DNA from: an uncultured Selenomonadaceae bacterium
Lineage (GTDB): Bacteria; Bacillota; Negativicutes; Selenomonadales; Selenomonadaceae
Length of the DNA: 55,706 nt
Assembly: GCA_910579115.1 (NCBI GenBank)
Contig: CAJTSO010000004.1
Location: 8,471 to 64,176 of the forward strand
Direction of reading: 5' to 3'
Shown here: positions 1 through 7,761 of the stretch, piece by piece
Numbering within the stretch: the first letter of the stretch is position 1
Layout: the number at the start of each line of letters is the position of its first letter
Translations under genes and position numbers: made by a program
The notes under the pieces: generated by a model
Told to the model about the DNA's origin: nothing
Databases searched by the model: none
What the model saw: the letters and a program-made list of their open reading frames with translations, nothing else

Positions 1-619
1 GGCAGGGGAGCCGCCATATTTTTACCCCGGCGGCCTCCGCCTCCTTCAGGGCTTCGCCAAATTCCGGATGGGTGGCCGCGTTTGGATAGACCTCCCTCAC
101 GCCGTTCATCTGAATGACGAAAGCAACCACGGCGGCATAGCCCGCCGCCACAGCCCCGGCCAGCTCCCGGAGATGCTTCACGCCCCGCTCCGTGGGAGCG
201 TCCGGAAAATATCCCTTCCCCGCCACCTCCAGCGTGCAGCCCTTTACCTCCAGCAGGATTTTCTCAGTCCCCCTTTCCAGATAAAAGTCGATCCGGGACC
301 TTCCGTATCTGTATTCCGGCTTTATCAAGTCGTAGTCCTGAGCCTCCAGCCATTCCCTCACCGCCTGGTTCGGCGCCTGGCTGTCGATGTTTATCCAGCC
401 CCGGGAGGGCTTCTTCACTGCCACCAGGTCATATTGTGTCTTGCGGGCCGAATTGCCGCTCTTTACCAGGGCCACCTCCCGCTGAGGCGCCAGTAGCTCC
501 TTGCAGCGGCCGGTATTTTTTACATGGACAGTTTCCTGCCGCCCCGCTATTTCCACCCGGGCGATGAAGCGGTTCGGCCGCTCTATGAACCGCCCGATGG
601 TACAGTTTTCGTATTTCAT
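1..619 (-). CDS. sfsA: SfsA family DNA-binding protein / nuclease homologue (C-terminus cut by window edge)
   Basis: The minus strand is open from an ATG at 619 through the window edge, giving at least 206 codons. The translation starts MKYENCTIGRFIERPNRF and contains the SfsA-type stretches CKELLAPQREVALV, YDLVAVKKPSRGWINID, SRIDFYLE and EVKGCTLE; the D...E-x-K pattern in the last two resembles a PD-(D/E)XK nuclease core. SfsA (sugar fermentation stimulation protein) binds DNA non-specifically in E. coli and its physiological role is poorly defined. An AGGAGG ribosome site precedes the start, and a good sigma-A promoter lies at 642-670. It is divergent from the DMT transporter gene. Family assignment is firm; function is not. 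Confidence 0.9.
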   Translation of the reverse strand, partial: MKYENCTIGRFIERPNRFIARVEIAGRQETVHVKNTGRCKELLAPQREVALVKSGNSARKTQYDLVAVKKPSRGWINIDSQAPNQAVREWLEAQDYDLIKPEYRYGRSRIDFYLERGTEKILLEVKGCTLEVAGKGYFPDAPTERGVKHLRELAGAVAAGYAAVVAFVIQMNGVREVYPNAATHPEFGEALKEAEAAGVKIWRLPC

Positions 620-641
620 AGCCGTCCTCCTGACTGCCCTC

Positions 642-670
642 ACTATAGCAGGTTGACGGGCTTTTTTCAA
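642..670 (-). promoter_or_regulatory. sigma-A promoter of sfsA
   Basis: On the minus strand TTGAAA (665-670) is separated by 17 bp from TATAGT (642-647). It lies 23 bp upstream of the sfsA start codon, with AGGAGG between. Inferred from sequence only. Confidence 0.65.
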
Positions 671-709
671 ACCGCCTCCCCCGGAGCCAAGCCGGTGAAT
701 ATTATTGAG

Positions 710-750
710 CAGGAATTGCCTTGCATTTCCCTGAAAGCCTGCATTATAAT
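710..750 (+). repeat. Family A promoter-palindrome, copy A1 (right half), promoter of the DMT gene
   Basis: This is the right half of the dispersed family A element: an imperfect hairpin GGAATTGCC/TTGCATTTCC followed by CTGAAAGCCTGCATTATAAT. TTGCAT (721-726) and TATAAT (745-750) are 18 bp apart and read toward the transporter at 791. The same -35/spacer/-10 arrangement recurs at 2886-2915, 6561-6590, 32815-32844 and 47800-47829. Confidence 0.65.
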
Positions 751-790
751 GAATCCGTACTTCAAAATTCTCCACTCAAAGGAAAAATAA

Positions 791-1672
791 ATGACCACAA
801 AACATAAAGGCATGGCTCTCGCCGCTGCCGGAGCCGCCTTCTGGGGCTGCGCCGGAGTGGCGGCCCAATTCCTGCTTCAGGCCCGGAGCTTCTCTCCCGA
901 ATGGCTTACCACCGTCAGAATGCTCCTGGCCGGCTGTCTGCTGTTGATTTACTGCCGGTTTCGGGGAGAAAGCATTTTCGCCCTGTGGCGGAATGCTTTG
1001 GACGAGCGGGAAATCATCATCTTCTCCATATTCGGTATGCTGCTGACCCAATACACCTACTACGCCTGTATCAAGGTCAGCAACGCCCCCACCGCCACCA
1101 CCCTCGGCTACCTCATGCCGGTGTTTATCGTGGTCTACGTGGCCCTCCGGGACTGGCAGCTGCCCACCGGACGGGAAATATTCTGCGTTTTTCTGGCGGT
1201 GGCCGGTTCCGCCGTTTTAGTTACAAAAGGCGATCTGGACGCCTTGGCCATTACTCCCTTGGCTCTCTGCCTGGGCCTGGCCACCGGCGCCGCCCAGGCA
1301 GTATACACCTTGCAGCCCCGGCGGCTGCTCACCATTTACTCCCCGGAGCTGGTGGTGGGCTGGGGAGTGCTGGTGGGCGGCCTGCTCTTTACCCCCTTTG
1401 CCCGTCCCTGGAATTTTGGCGGCATTATGGACATGACGGCCGCCCTGGCCTTCTTCTACATTGTTGTAGGAGGAACGGTCTTCGCTTTCGTCCTGTACAT
1501 GGCCAGCCTCCGCCTGGTAGGCCCTTCCGACGCCGCCATGACCAGCTGTCTTGAGCCGGCCGCTTCCGTCATTCTCTCCGGCCTCCTGCTGGGAGTTACC
1601 TTCGGCCGGGCCGAATCTCTGGGAATGGTCATGATCCTGACGGCAATCTGCATCCTGGCAAAAGGAAAATAA
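791..1672 (+). CDS. DMT superfamily (EamA) transporter
   Basis: A 293-residue integral membrane protein with about ten hydrophobic segments arranged as two EamA repeats (roughly residues 8-138 and 150-290). The N-terminal repeat begins GMALAAAGAAFWGCAGVAAQ and the second contains SLRLVGPSDAAMTSCLEPAA, where the conserved EamA proline/glutamate region lies. Family members export amino acids, drugs or other metabolites; the substrate here cannot be read from sequence. The start follows an AAGGA site in an A-rich leader, with a family A promoter 40 bp upstream. The YitT gene starts 14 bp downstream, so the two probably form an operon. Confidence 0.88.
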   Translation: MTTKHKGMALAAAGAAFWGCAGVAAQFLLQARSFSPEWLTTVRMLLAGCLLLIYCRFRGESIFALWRNALDEREIIIFSIFGMLLTQYTYYACIKVSNAPTATTLGYLMPVFIVVYVALRDWQLPTGREIFCVFLAVAGSAVLVTKGDLDALAITPLALCLGLATGAAQAVYTLQPRRLLTIYSPELVVGWGVLVGGLLFTPFARPWNFGGIMDMTAALAFFYIVVGGTVFAFVLYMASLRLVGPSDAAMTSCLEPAASVILSGLLLGVTFGRAESLGMVMILTAICILAKGK

Positions 1673-1686
1673 AAAAGAGGCTTGTT

Positions 1687-2595
1687 ATGCTGAAAAAAAT
1701 TACTCACTATCTGTTCATCGTAGTCGGCTGCCTTATTGCCGCCGGTTCCATCAACGTCTTTCTCGTTCAGCACCACCTCCTCTCCGGCGGCCTGGCCGGG
1801 CTGGGTATTATCTGCTACTACCTGTTCGGCATTCCCGCCGGCGTGGTCACCCTTGCCCTCAATGTCCCCCTCCTGATTGCCGCCTGGCGGATGCTGGGAA
1901 AAAAATACGTGGCCGAGGTGCTGTTTGCCACGGTAATGTTCTCGGTGTGCCTTGACGCCACGGAATTTATGAGCCATCAGTACATCACGGACGACATTCT
2001 CCTGGCCGCCATCTACGGCGGCGTCTTCAACGGAATCGGCTTCGGCATCCTGTTCAGGCTGGGGGCCAGCTCCGGCGGCATGGATATCGCCGCCGCCATC
2101 GTCAAGAAATATTATTCCTTCAACATGGGCGAAGTGGTTTTCAGCATCAACTGCTGTATCATGGTGATGGCCGCTTTCCTCTTTGGCCCGGCCCCAGCCA
2201 TGTACACCCTCATCTCCATGTTTATCGCCGGCCGGTTGTCCGATATGCTGGCGGCCGGCTTCAACCACCGCAAAGCCGTGATCATCATCTCCCGGCAGCC
2301 TCAGAAAATTGCCGACGGAATCATCCAGGAACTGGAACGGGGCGCCACCTTCCTCCACGGCTCCGGCGCTTTTTGCCGGGATGAAAAGCAAGTGGTCTTC
2401 TCCGTGGTCCTCATGACGGAAATCGCCCGCCTGAAAAAACTGGTCAACCAAGTGGACCCCGCCGCCTTCATGATATTTATCGACGCCAACGAGGTAATGG
2501 GCCGGGGCTTTACCCTGTCCCGGCAAACCGTCACCGACGCCAGAGCGGCGGGAGACAGGCGGCTCATCGGCTCCCGGTTTGATGAAAACCCGTAA
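1687..2595 (+). CDS. YitT family membrane protein (DUF161/DUF2179)
   Basis: 302 residues. The first ~200 form five to six membrane segments of the YitT_membrane type (AGSINVFLVQHHLLSGGLAG; GASSGGMDIAAAIVKKYY). The last ~80 residues form a soluble DUF2179 domain (VIIISRQPQKIADGIIQELE; VNQVDPAAFMIFIDANEVMG), typical of Firmicutes YitT/YpjC proteins. No transport substrate or enzymatic role is established for the family. AGAGG precedes the ATG and the gene follows the EamA gene by 14 bp. The assignment is by family architecture; I infer no function. Confidence 0.88.
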   Translation: MLKKITHYLFIVVGCLIAAGSINVFLVQHHLLSGGLAGLGIICYYLFGIPAGVVTLALNVPLLIAAWRMLGKKYVAEVLFATVMFSVCLDATEFMSHQYITDDILLAAIYGGVFNGIGFGILFRLGASSGGMDIAAAIVKKYYSFNMGEVVFSINCCIMVMAAFLFGPAPAMYTLISMFIAGRLSDMLAAGFNHRKAVIIISRQPQKIADGIIQELERGATFLHGSGAFCRDEKQVVFSVVLMTEIARLKKLVNQVDPAAFMIFIDANEVMGRGFTLSRQTVTDARAAGDRRLIGSRFDENP

Positions 2596-2871
2596 AAAGT
2601 TAAAGTAGGAACTATCCTCGCATTGACCTCTCCGAAAACCTCAATTGAGAAGCCGCAAACTCAAAGCCTCTCCTTTAGGTGATTTTCTTGCCTCTCCCTC
2701 TGGGAGAGGTGGCGCATCGCCAGATGTGCCGGAGAGGGTAAAAGATTAACCGGAGGCCTATAAGGTAAAGCCGAGCATAGTTTATTCACCCCTCAGGCGG
2801 CTTCGCCGCCAGCTCCCCTAAAGGGGAGCCTATGGGACGGATTAGAGGTTACCCCTCAGGCGGCCTGACAA
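2596..2871. repeat. Intergenic repeat block with family B copies
   Basis: No gene is seen here. 2691-2738 is a family B variant: hairpin CTCTCCCTCTGGGAGAG, then GTGGCG, a second hairpin CATCGCCAGATG, then CGGAGAGGG. 2787-2835 is a B copy in the opposite order (CCCCTCAGGCGGC, a TTC loop, GCCGCCAG, then CTCCCCTAAAGGGGAG). 2851-2864 is a truncated third copy ending where the family A promoter element of the next gene begins. Confidence 0.7.
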
Positions 2872-2873
2872 CA

Positions 2874-2915
2874 GATGGAATTGCCTTGCAATTTCCTGAA
2901 GGACCGCATTATAAT
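2874..2915 (+). repeat. Family A promoter-palindrome, copy A2, promoter of the PAS-GGDEF gene
   Basis: Hairpin GGAATTGCC/TTGCAATTTCC, then CTGAAGGACCGCATTATAAT. TTGCAA (2886-2891) and TATAAT (2910-2915) are 18 bp apart and read toward the gene at 2997. It abuts a truncated family B repeat on its left side. Confidence 0.7.
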
Positions 2916-2996
2916 AGCATCAGGTATATTTACATTTATTTGTGTTTATTTCTCAATACAGTCAGCCGATCATCTCCTGAGAAAACGAGGGATTTT

Positions 2997-4310
2997 ATGT
3001 ATAGTCCAAAATTATCTATTCTCCTTGCAGCACTGCCGGAAAGCCGGGCCGGGCAGCTGCGGATGCTGGCCCCCAAAGGAACCCGGCTGGTGTCCGTTCC
3101 TTCCTTCGGCCACCTCCAATGGCCAGCCTGCGACATTATCATCATGGGGGACAACGCCGGTCTGCCTCCGGCGGAAGTCCGCCGGCTGGCGCCCTCCGCC
3201 GCCCTCTACCTCGTAACCGGCCATGAAGAAGCTCTCGACCCGGATACCCTCTCCCTGTTTCGGGAGGTGTGGCCGGCCCGGATGACGGATGTTCTTTGGG
3301 ACTACCGGCTGCGCCGGATGCTGGCTGACTTCCTGGCCAGAAAAGAAAGCTACTACTACCGCAGCGCCCTTGATACAATAATAAATACTCTCCCGGATCT
3401 GGTTTGGTTTAAGGATGTAAAAGGCGATCATCTGAAAGTAAACAATGCCTTTTGCGATTTCGTTGGCAAACCAAGAGAAGATGTGGAGGGACACGATCAC
3501 TACTACATCTGGGATATTACCGAGGAAGCGTACCGGAATGGGGACTTTATCTGTCTGGAAACTGACGCCGAGGTTCTCCGACAGGGTGAGACCTGCCTCT
3601 TTGATGAGCGGGTGGACAAAGCTGATGGCCCTCGGACTCTTTCAGTCTACAAGTCTCCCCTCCGGGATGAAGACGGTTCTGCCATTGGTACCGTCGCGGT
3701 AGCCCATGACGCCACTGATGAGATCAACCTGAAGCGGCAGATCGACGCCATGGCCTTTTCCGACCCCCTCACCGGCCTGTACAACCGCTACGCCTTCTAC
3801 ATGATGCTGGCTCACGAGCGGAAGACTCTCCGGGTTACGGTAATCCTCTTTGACCTTGACCATCTCCGTCTGGTAAACGAATGCTTCGGCCATCAGGCCG
3901 GGGACGAGGCCATCCTCCGCTTCTCCCAATTGCTTCGGGAAGCTTTTCCCGACAACATCTGCGTCAGAATGAACGGCGACGTTTTTGCGGTGGCGGTTCT
4001 TGGTGATGTAGAGCGGACAAAAATCACCGCCCCTTTGGACGGCCTGTTCTCCCGTTTGAAAAAATCCTTCTCCGCCAAGAAAACCCTCAACATACTGGCC
4101 GTCAGCGTCGGCATTGCCGATACCCCCAACCCCTCCCAGCCGGTGGACGATGTGATCTGCCGGTGCAGCTACGCCGTAGCTCATCTGAAAAGGCGCAACG
4201 GCTTCACCATCGCCCTTGATCCCACGAAGCCGCCAAGTCCAATCCTCCTTGAGCTCCTGCGGGCAAAGGCTGACTCTGCCTACTGCTTCTACGATGACCT
4301 GCCCAGATAA
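2997..4310 (+). CDS. PAS-GGDEF domain protein with degenerate GGDEF motif
   Basis: 437 residues from the ATG at 2997, chosen because it follows AACGAGGG and a promoter at 2886-2915; the frame stays open upstream without a better start. Residues ~1-105 look like a receiver-like or otherwise unassigned domain. ~120-245 form a PAS domain (NTLPDLVWFKDVKGDHLKVN...GKPREDVEG). ~250-410 form a GGDEF domain (DPLTGLYNRYAFYMML; VILFDLDHLRLVNECFGHQA). The active-site loop reads MNGDVFAV, NGDVF instead of GG(D/E)EF, so the catalytic glutamate is missing. It is probably not an active diguanylate cyclase and may bind c-di-GMP or GTP as a sensor. No output partner is adjacent; a terminator follows. Confidence 0.85.
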   Translation: MYSPKLSILLAALPESRAGQLRMLAPKGTRLVSVPSFGHLQWPACDIIIMGDNAGLPPAEVRRLAPSAALYLVTGHEEALDPDTLSLFREVWPARMTDVLWDYRLRRMLADFLARKESYYYRSALDTIINTLPDLVWFKDVKGDHLKVNNAFCDFVGKPREDVEGHDHYYIWDITEEAYRNGDFICLETDAEVLRQGETCLFDERVDKADGPRTLSVYKSPLRDEDGSAIGTVAVAHDATDEINLKRQIDAMAFSDPLTGLYNRYAFYMMLAHERKTLRVTVILFDLDHLRLVNECFGHQAGDEAILRFSQLLREAFPDNICVRMNGDVFAVAVLGDVERTKITAPLDGLFSRLKKSFSAKKTLNILAVSVGIADTPNPSQPVDDVICRCSYAVAHLKRRNGFTIALDPTKPPSPILLELLRAKADSAYCFYDDLPR

Positions 4311-4331
4311 ACTGATAAACAATCTTCAAAA

Positions 4332-4366
4332 ATACCGCCCGGCAATCGGCCCGGCGGTATTTTTTT
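4332..4366 (+). terminator. Rho-independent terminator of the PAS-GGDEF gene
   Basis: Stem ATACCGCC / GGCGGTAT with a GC-rich inner loop, followed by a run of T, 21 bp after the stop codon. Confidence 0.8.
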
Positions 4367-4404
4367 GCATAAAGTCCCCCCGCGTCAGCCGCCGGGTTCC
4401 TTTA

Positions 4405-4443
4405 TACAAAAATCCCGGCCGCCGCTGATGCGGCAGCCGGGAT
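4405..4443 (-). terminator. Rho-independent terminator of the PRC-barrel gene
   Basis: On the minus strand, stem ATCCCGGC / GCCGGGAT with an inner GCCGC/GCGGC pairing, followed by TTTTTGT. It lies 20 bp past the stop of the PRC-barrel gene and is convergent with the terminator at 4332-4366. Confidence 0.75.
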
Positions 4444-4462
4444 AAAACACTCTTTTCAGCGG

Positions 4463-5332
4463 TTACTGAACACTCATGGAGAGGGGTACAATCTTATTGG
4501 AAAGCTTTGCTTTCTGAAGGATTTCCTCCGTAACGGTAGCCCCTACCTCCGCGATAACCAAGCCGCTGTCTGTGGCAACCTGGCGGATCACCTTCTTGCC
4601 CAGCAGGAAGCGGCGATGACGCTCTTCCGTAGCCCGGTCGGCCGCTGATTCGGCAGATTCCTGAGGTTTCGCCGCAGCAGCCGGCGCTTCCTCCTCGGGC
4701 TCATCCTCAGGCTCGTCCACAACCGGAGCCTCCAGGGCGGTAACTTCCTTTCTGACCTCCTCAGCTTTCTTTGCTACAGGCGGCTTGGGAGCGATAACCG
4801 GTTTAGCCGGAGCTTTGGGCGCGGCCGGTTTTGGGATAGCTATTTCTTCAGTTTTTTTTTCCGATTCCAATTCAGCGTCGATAACGGTGACCTGCTTACC
4901 GAAAATAGAAATCTGGTCGGTATTTATTTCCGCGGCGCCGCCCTCTTCATTTTCGAGGGCGCATTTCTCAATGCGGCCTCCTTCTCCCACAAAAATCTCC
5001 GAAACCTTGCCCTGAATCGTACCGGTCTTGGTAATGGCCTTTGTGCCGATGATGCGGACATTGGCATCAAGCATGGTCTCATAGTCGCTGGCATCCTCAA
5101 GGGTGAGAATGTTCTCGCTGTTGGTGATAGTGACGGCATCTTCACCGATGGCAATTACAGAAGAGTACGGCAGGAGCTTTACTCCGCGATACCAGTCCTC
5201 GTCCTCAATGGTAATGGCGGCCACCACGCCATTCTTTGCATCGATGAGCAGGGATTTGCTTGTGCCCAGCTCCCGGCCTTCGGTAATACTGATAACTGGC
5301 AGGTTGAGGATTTCAACGCTTCTCTTCAACAT
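4463..5332 (-). CDS. PRC-barrel domain protein with tandem N-terminal barrels
   Basis: 289 residues. Residues ~1-75 (ILNLPVISITEGRELGTSKS) and ~80-155 (ILTLEDASDYETMLDANVRI...GTIQGKVSEIFV) are two PRC-barrel-like repeats. ~160-225 is a Lys/Ala/Pro then Glu/Pro-rich linker. The last ~50 residues (RRFLLGKKVIRQVATDSGLVI...GATVTEEILQKAKLSNKIV) form a compact conserved-looking tail resembling a sandwich-barrel hybrid motif. PRC barrels occur in photosystem H subunit, RimM and sporulation proteins and usually mediate protein contacts. There is no signal peptide, so it is probably cytoplasmic. AGGAGG precedes the ATG and TATAAT lies at 5389-5394. Function unknown. Confidence 0.8.
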   Translation of the reverse strand: MLKRSVEILNLPVISITEGRELGTSKSLLIDAKNGVVAAITIEDEDWYRGVKLLPYSSVIAIGEDAVTITNSENILTLEDASDYETMLDANVRIIGTKAITKTGTIQGKVSEIFVGEGGRIEKCALENEEGGAAEINTDQISIFGKQVTVIDAELESEKKTEEIAIPKPAAPKAPAKPVIAPKPPVAKKAEEVRKEVTALEAPVVDEPEDEPEEEAPAAAAKPQESAESAADRATEERHRRFLLGKKVIRQVATDSGLVIAEVGATVTEEILQKAKLSNKIVPLSMSVQ

Positions 5333-5388
5333 TTGTTATTCCTCCTGACGAAACATTTCTAAAAATTAGCAGAATAAAGTTGTGTACA

Positions 5389-5394
5389 ATTATA
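5389..5394 (-). promoter_or_regulatory. -10 box of the PRC-barrel gene
   Basis: TATAAT on the minus strand, 57 bp upstream of the start in an AT-rich leader. No clear -35 is visible; TTCTAA at a 15 bp spacing is the nearest. Confidence 0.45.
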
Positions 5395-5444
5395 ACACAA
5401 AAAATAATATTAGAATATACCTAATACTATCTTTTTCCCGCAAG

Positions 5445-6494
5445 TCAGAGAATTTCCCGGAAGTAATCCTCCGGAATTTCCGTAAAGGACAGCTTCGGCG
5501 TGCCATGGTTTTCCAGCACGGCCATCAGCTTTAGCAGATATTCCTCCGAGCCCTTGAACTGGGCCAGGGTAATCTCGTCTCCGGCAACCGCCGGCAGGCG
5601 GCAGGCATCCCGGTACATCCTGACAGCCGCCTGATAGTCCCCCTGCGCCTTGTACACATTGGCCAGCTCGATAACTACAAAGGGGGCGTAGCTGTCATCC
5701 CCAAATTTCTCCACCGCCGCCGCAAGCGCCGCCGCCGCCGCGGAAAGGTTCCCCTCATTTTTTTTGCTGTACGCATAGTCAAGAAAATCATCCAGAGTCG
5801 AAAGTCCTGCCAGCTTGTCTCCGGAAATATCCGGCAGCTGGACAGGTTCCTGTTCAGGTTCGGAACCCGGTTCAGACTCGGGAACAGTTTCCAGCGACCC
5901 TTCGAGAATTGTCCCAAACTCGGGAACGCCTTCCATCTCAGGCTCAAAACCCGGCTCATAAGCTGATTCCATTGTCACTATCGGTTCAGTTACCGGCAGC
6001 GCCTTAACAGCCGGTTCCGGCGGAAATTCCGCCACCGGCGTCAGCTCAGGCGGCTCAATATTCACCGGCAAAGTCTCTGGAGCGATCCTCTCAGATTCAG
6101 GCGCTCCGGCTACCTCAACGGCGGTCTGCTCCGCCCTCTCCAGGGCTTCAATCACGATCTGCCGGTCATTTCCGGCAGCCACCGAATCCAGCTTTGCTTC
6201 CGCTTTTTCCAGGGCGCTTTCCTCAAGCTCCCACTCCATATCACGCTTCAGCAGGTATTCGTTATAGTAAGTCATCAGCGCAGCAGAGGCAATGATCAAA
6301 ATCATTATCAGCGCCACATAATCGAAGGTAATATAAGACGAAACAAGCAGGGTTATGAGATTTGCCGCCACCGCCATTACCGCGCAAAGGGCAAGGGGCC
6401 GCCATTTCATTTCAAAACCCAGATAGTCCGTCATCTTGTGAATACCCACGATGAATGCCGCCATCACTGCGCAGGTGATAAGAAAAAATTCCAT
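5445..6494 (-). CDS. Membrane-anchored TPR-like protein, function unknown
   Basis: 349 residues from ATG 6494; an in-frame GTG at 6500 is possible, but AGGTGA is 7 bp from the ATG and only 1 bp from the GTG. Three hydrophobic segments lie in residues ~3-80 (FFLITCAVMAAFIVGI; ALCAVMAVAANLITLLVSSY; YVALIMILIIASAALM). Then come a charged helix, a Glu/Pro-rich linker (~125-225) and a C-terminal helical-hairpin region (LDDFLDYAYSKKNEGNLSAA; ELANVYKAQGDYQAAVRMYR) of TPR type. It is likely an inner-membrane scaffold displaying a cytoplasmic TPR domain. No partner is evident; an A-family element lies upstream. Confidence 0.7.
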   Translation of the reverse strand: MEFFLITCAVMAAFIVGIHKMTDYLGFEMKWRPLALCAVMAVAANLITLLVSSYITFDYVALIMILIIASAALMTYYNEYLLKRDMEWELEESALEKAEAKLDSVAAGNDRQIVIEALERAEQTAVEVAGAPESERIAPETLPVNIEPPELTPVAEFPPEPAVKALPVTEPIVTMESAYEPGFEPEMEGVPEFGTILEGSLETVPESEPGSEPEQEPVQLPDISGDKLAGLSTLDDFLDYAYSKKNEGNLSAAAAALAAAVEKFGDDSYAPFVVIELANVYKAQGDYQAAVRMYRDACRLPAVAGDEITLAQFKGSEEYLLKLMAVLENHGTPKLSFTEIPEDYFREIL

Positions 6495-6514
6495 TTTCAC
6501 GTCACCTATACAAA

Positions 6515-6590
6515 ATTTTACCGGTCTTTGACCGTTGAACGATGATCGGTGGAAATTGTCTTACAATTCCCTGAATGACAGCATTATACG
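6515..6590. repeat. Family A promoter-palindrome, copy A3 (near full length)
   Basis: Reading plus: left arm ACCGGTCTTTGACCGTTGAA, then the hairpin GGAAATTGTC/TTACAATTCC, then CTGAATGACAGCATTATACG. TTACAA (6561-6566) and TATACG (6585-6590) are 18 bp apart. On the minus strand TATAAT (6583-6588) points toward the membrane-TPR gene whose start is 6494, so the element can serve as its promoter/leader. Confidence 0.6.
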
Positions 6591-6806
6591 CCATTGCTTA
6601 CAAAAAAGCCACCGGTATTTTCTTTCTTGATATGAGCCCCGTAAATGAAGGGCCAATCGGGCAGATGGGTAAAAGGTAACAATAAATCGGTCTCATAGCC
6701 TCCCCTCCAGGTTGGCATGAGCACTCAAGCCGCTGAAAGCGGCAACCGCCAATCCATCTCATAGGCCCCCTGTAGGGGAGCCTATGACCTGTATTATAAC
6801 GCCCGT
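6591..6806. repeat. Intergenic remnant with B/C repeat fragments
   Basis: No gene is seen. 6696-6755 holds GCCTCCCCTCCAGG joined to a truncated family C segment in reverse orientation (TTGGCATGAGCAC...GCCGCTGAAAGCGGC). 6759-6787 is a separate B hairpin core (CATAGGCCCCCTGTAGGGG). Confidence 0.55.
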
Positions 6807-7442
6807 TTATTTCGTCTGCCGCAAAATCTTTGCCGCATCCAGCATCATTTGCTGAGTGGAGCTGTCCGGAATTATACCCGGTCCCCTCTCCGGCTGGCTG
6901 GCTCCGTTATCCTCCGCGCTTTCTGCATCTTCCCCGCTGTCCGGGGGGCGTTTTCCTTCGGTTACTCCTTCCGGAGCGGGAACGGACGGCTGCCCCTCTG
7001 TCTTTTCTTCCTTTTCCCTCACAGGTCCGGCAGTATATCCCGGCTTTTCCTCCGCCGCCGGGGCTTCCGGCTCAGTCTTCGCCTGTTTCGCCCCCTGGGG
7101 GACCTGGGGCTTTGCCACGACAGGCGGCGCTGGTGGAGTTGGCTTCACCGGCAGGGTAACGGCGGAAAATCTCATCCACATGGCGGCGATGGCCAAAGCC
7201 GCCGCCAACGGGGCGAGCCTCATCACCTGACGGAGGAGCTTTGCCCGGCGGCGTAGTCCCTTTTCTCCATCGGGAGAGTTTTTCATCTCTCTGGCTCTGG
7301 TCAGCTCCGCCTCCGCCAGCATTATATCCAGCTCGCTTTTGATATCTTCTCTTTTTTCCAACGCCCCGGACGCTGAACCAAGCCACTCCCGGGCCGCCTC
7401 CAGGTGATTTTTCACCTTGTCCCGCTGGGTACTGTCTGCCAT
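6807..7442 (-). CDS. Single-pass membrane protein, anti-sigma-factor-like topology
   Basis: 211 residues. A charged, helical cytoplasmic N-terminus (~1-72, including DIMLAEAELTRAREM) is followed by one hydrophobic segment (~75-97, LAPLAAALAIAAMWMRFSAV). The C-terminus is an extracytoplasmic low-complexity tail rich in Pro, Glu, Lys and Gly. This topology matches many anti-sigma factors, and the gene directly follows the sigma-factor frames, but no anti-sigma domain or HxxxCxxC motif is seen. AGGAGGGGGAGC precedes the ATG, and it has its own TATAAT at 7472-7477. A membrane scaffold is an equally possible reading. Confidence 0.6.
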   Translation of the reverse strand: MADSTQRDKVKNHLEAAREWLGSASGALEKREDIKSELDIMLAEAELTRAREMKNSPDGEKGLRRRAKLLRQVMRLAPLAAALAIAAMWMRFSAVTLPVKPTPPAPPVVAKPQVPQGAKQAKTEPEAPAAEEKPGYTAGPVREKEEKTEGQPSVPAPEGVTEGKRPPDSGEDAESAEDNGASQPERGPGIIPDSSTQQMMLDAAKILRQTK

Positions 7443-7471
7443 GCTCCCCCTCCTTTCCGCCTATCGAAACA

Positions 7472-7502
7472 ATTATACTGCCGTTGCTTAAGAAAATACC
7501 CA
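7472..7502 (-). promoter_or_regulatory. Family A-like promoter of the single-pass membrane protein gene
   Basis: Minus-strand TATTTTCTTAAGCAACGGC runs directly into AGTATAATTG. It matches the right end of family A elements near 6590 and 41594 (TTTTC, a variable stretch, then GC and TATAAT). The -35 is weak. Confidence 0.4.
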
Positions 7503-7533
7503 AGGCAAGTTTCTCTTCAAATATGAACCATCG

Positions 7534-7761
7534 TCACTTTGCCATGAACCGGGACATCATCCCCCTGATTCGCCGGATGCCCTTCTTCTGCAAACGATAA
7601 ATGCTGCCTACCGACAGCTTCATATCCGCCGCCACGTCGGCGGCTTTTTCTTCTTCCATGTAAAGGGAGCTGATAACCCGCCGCTCTTTTTCCGGCAGAC
7701 GGCTCACAGCATTTTGCAGGCGGTCATATAGTTCCGCCAGCTCCAAACCGGGCCGATACAT
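7534..7761 (-). CDS. Sigma-70 region 4 fragment (second frame of the split sigma factor)
   Basis: 75 residues starting MYRPGLELAELYDRLQ. The helix-turn-helix of sigma region 4.2 is clear: LPEKERRVISSLYMEEEKAA, DVAADMKLSVGSIYRLQKKG, IRRIRG. It overlaps the region-2 ORF (7724-8170) by 38 bp in the +1 frame. Its ATG has GGAG only 2 bp upstream, too close for good independent initiation. Together the two ORFs equal one ordinary ~210-residue sigma-70 family protein. Options are a sequencing error, a true frameshift mutation, recoding, or a genuine two-polypeptide sigma factor. Confidence 0.65.
   Translation of the reverse strand: MYRPGLELAELYDRLQNAVSRLPEKERRVISSLYMEEEKAADVAADMKLSVGSIYRLQKKGIRRIRGMMSRFMAK

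Noticed and set aside
1456..2526. A 356-codon minus-strand frame over the EamA/YitT genes
   Set aside because: His/Gly/Asp-rich shadow of two clear membrane-protein genes.
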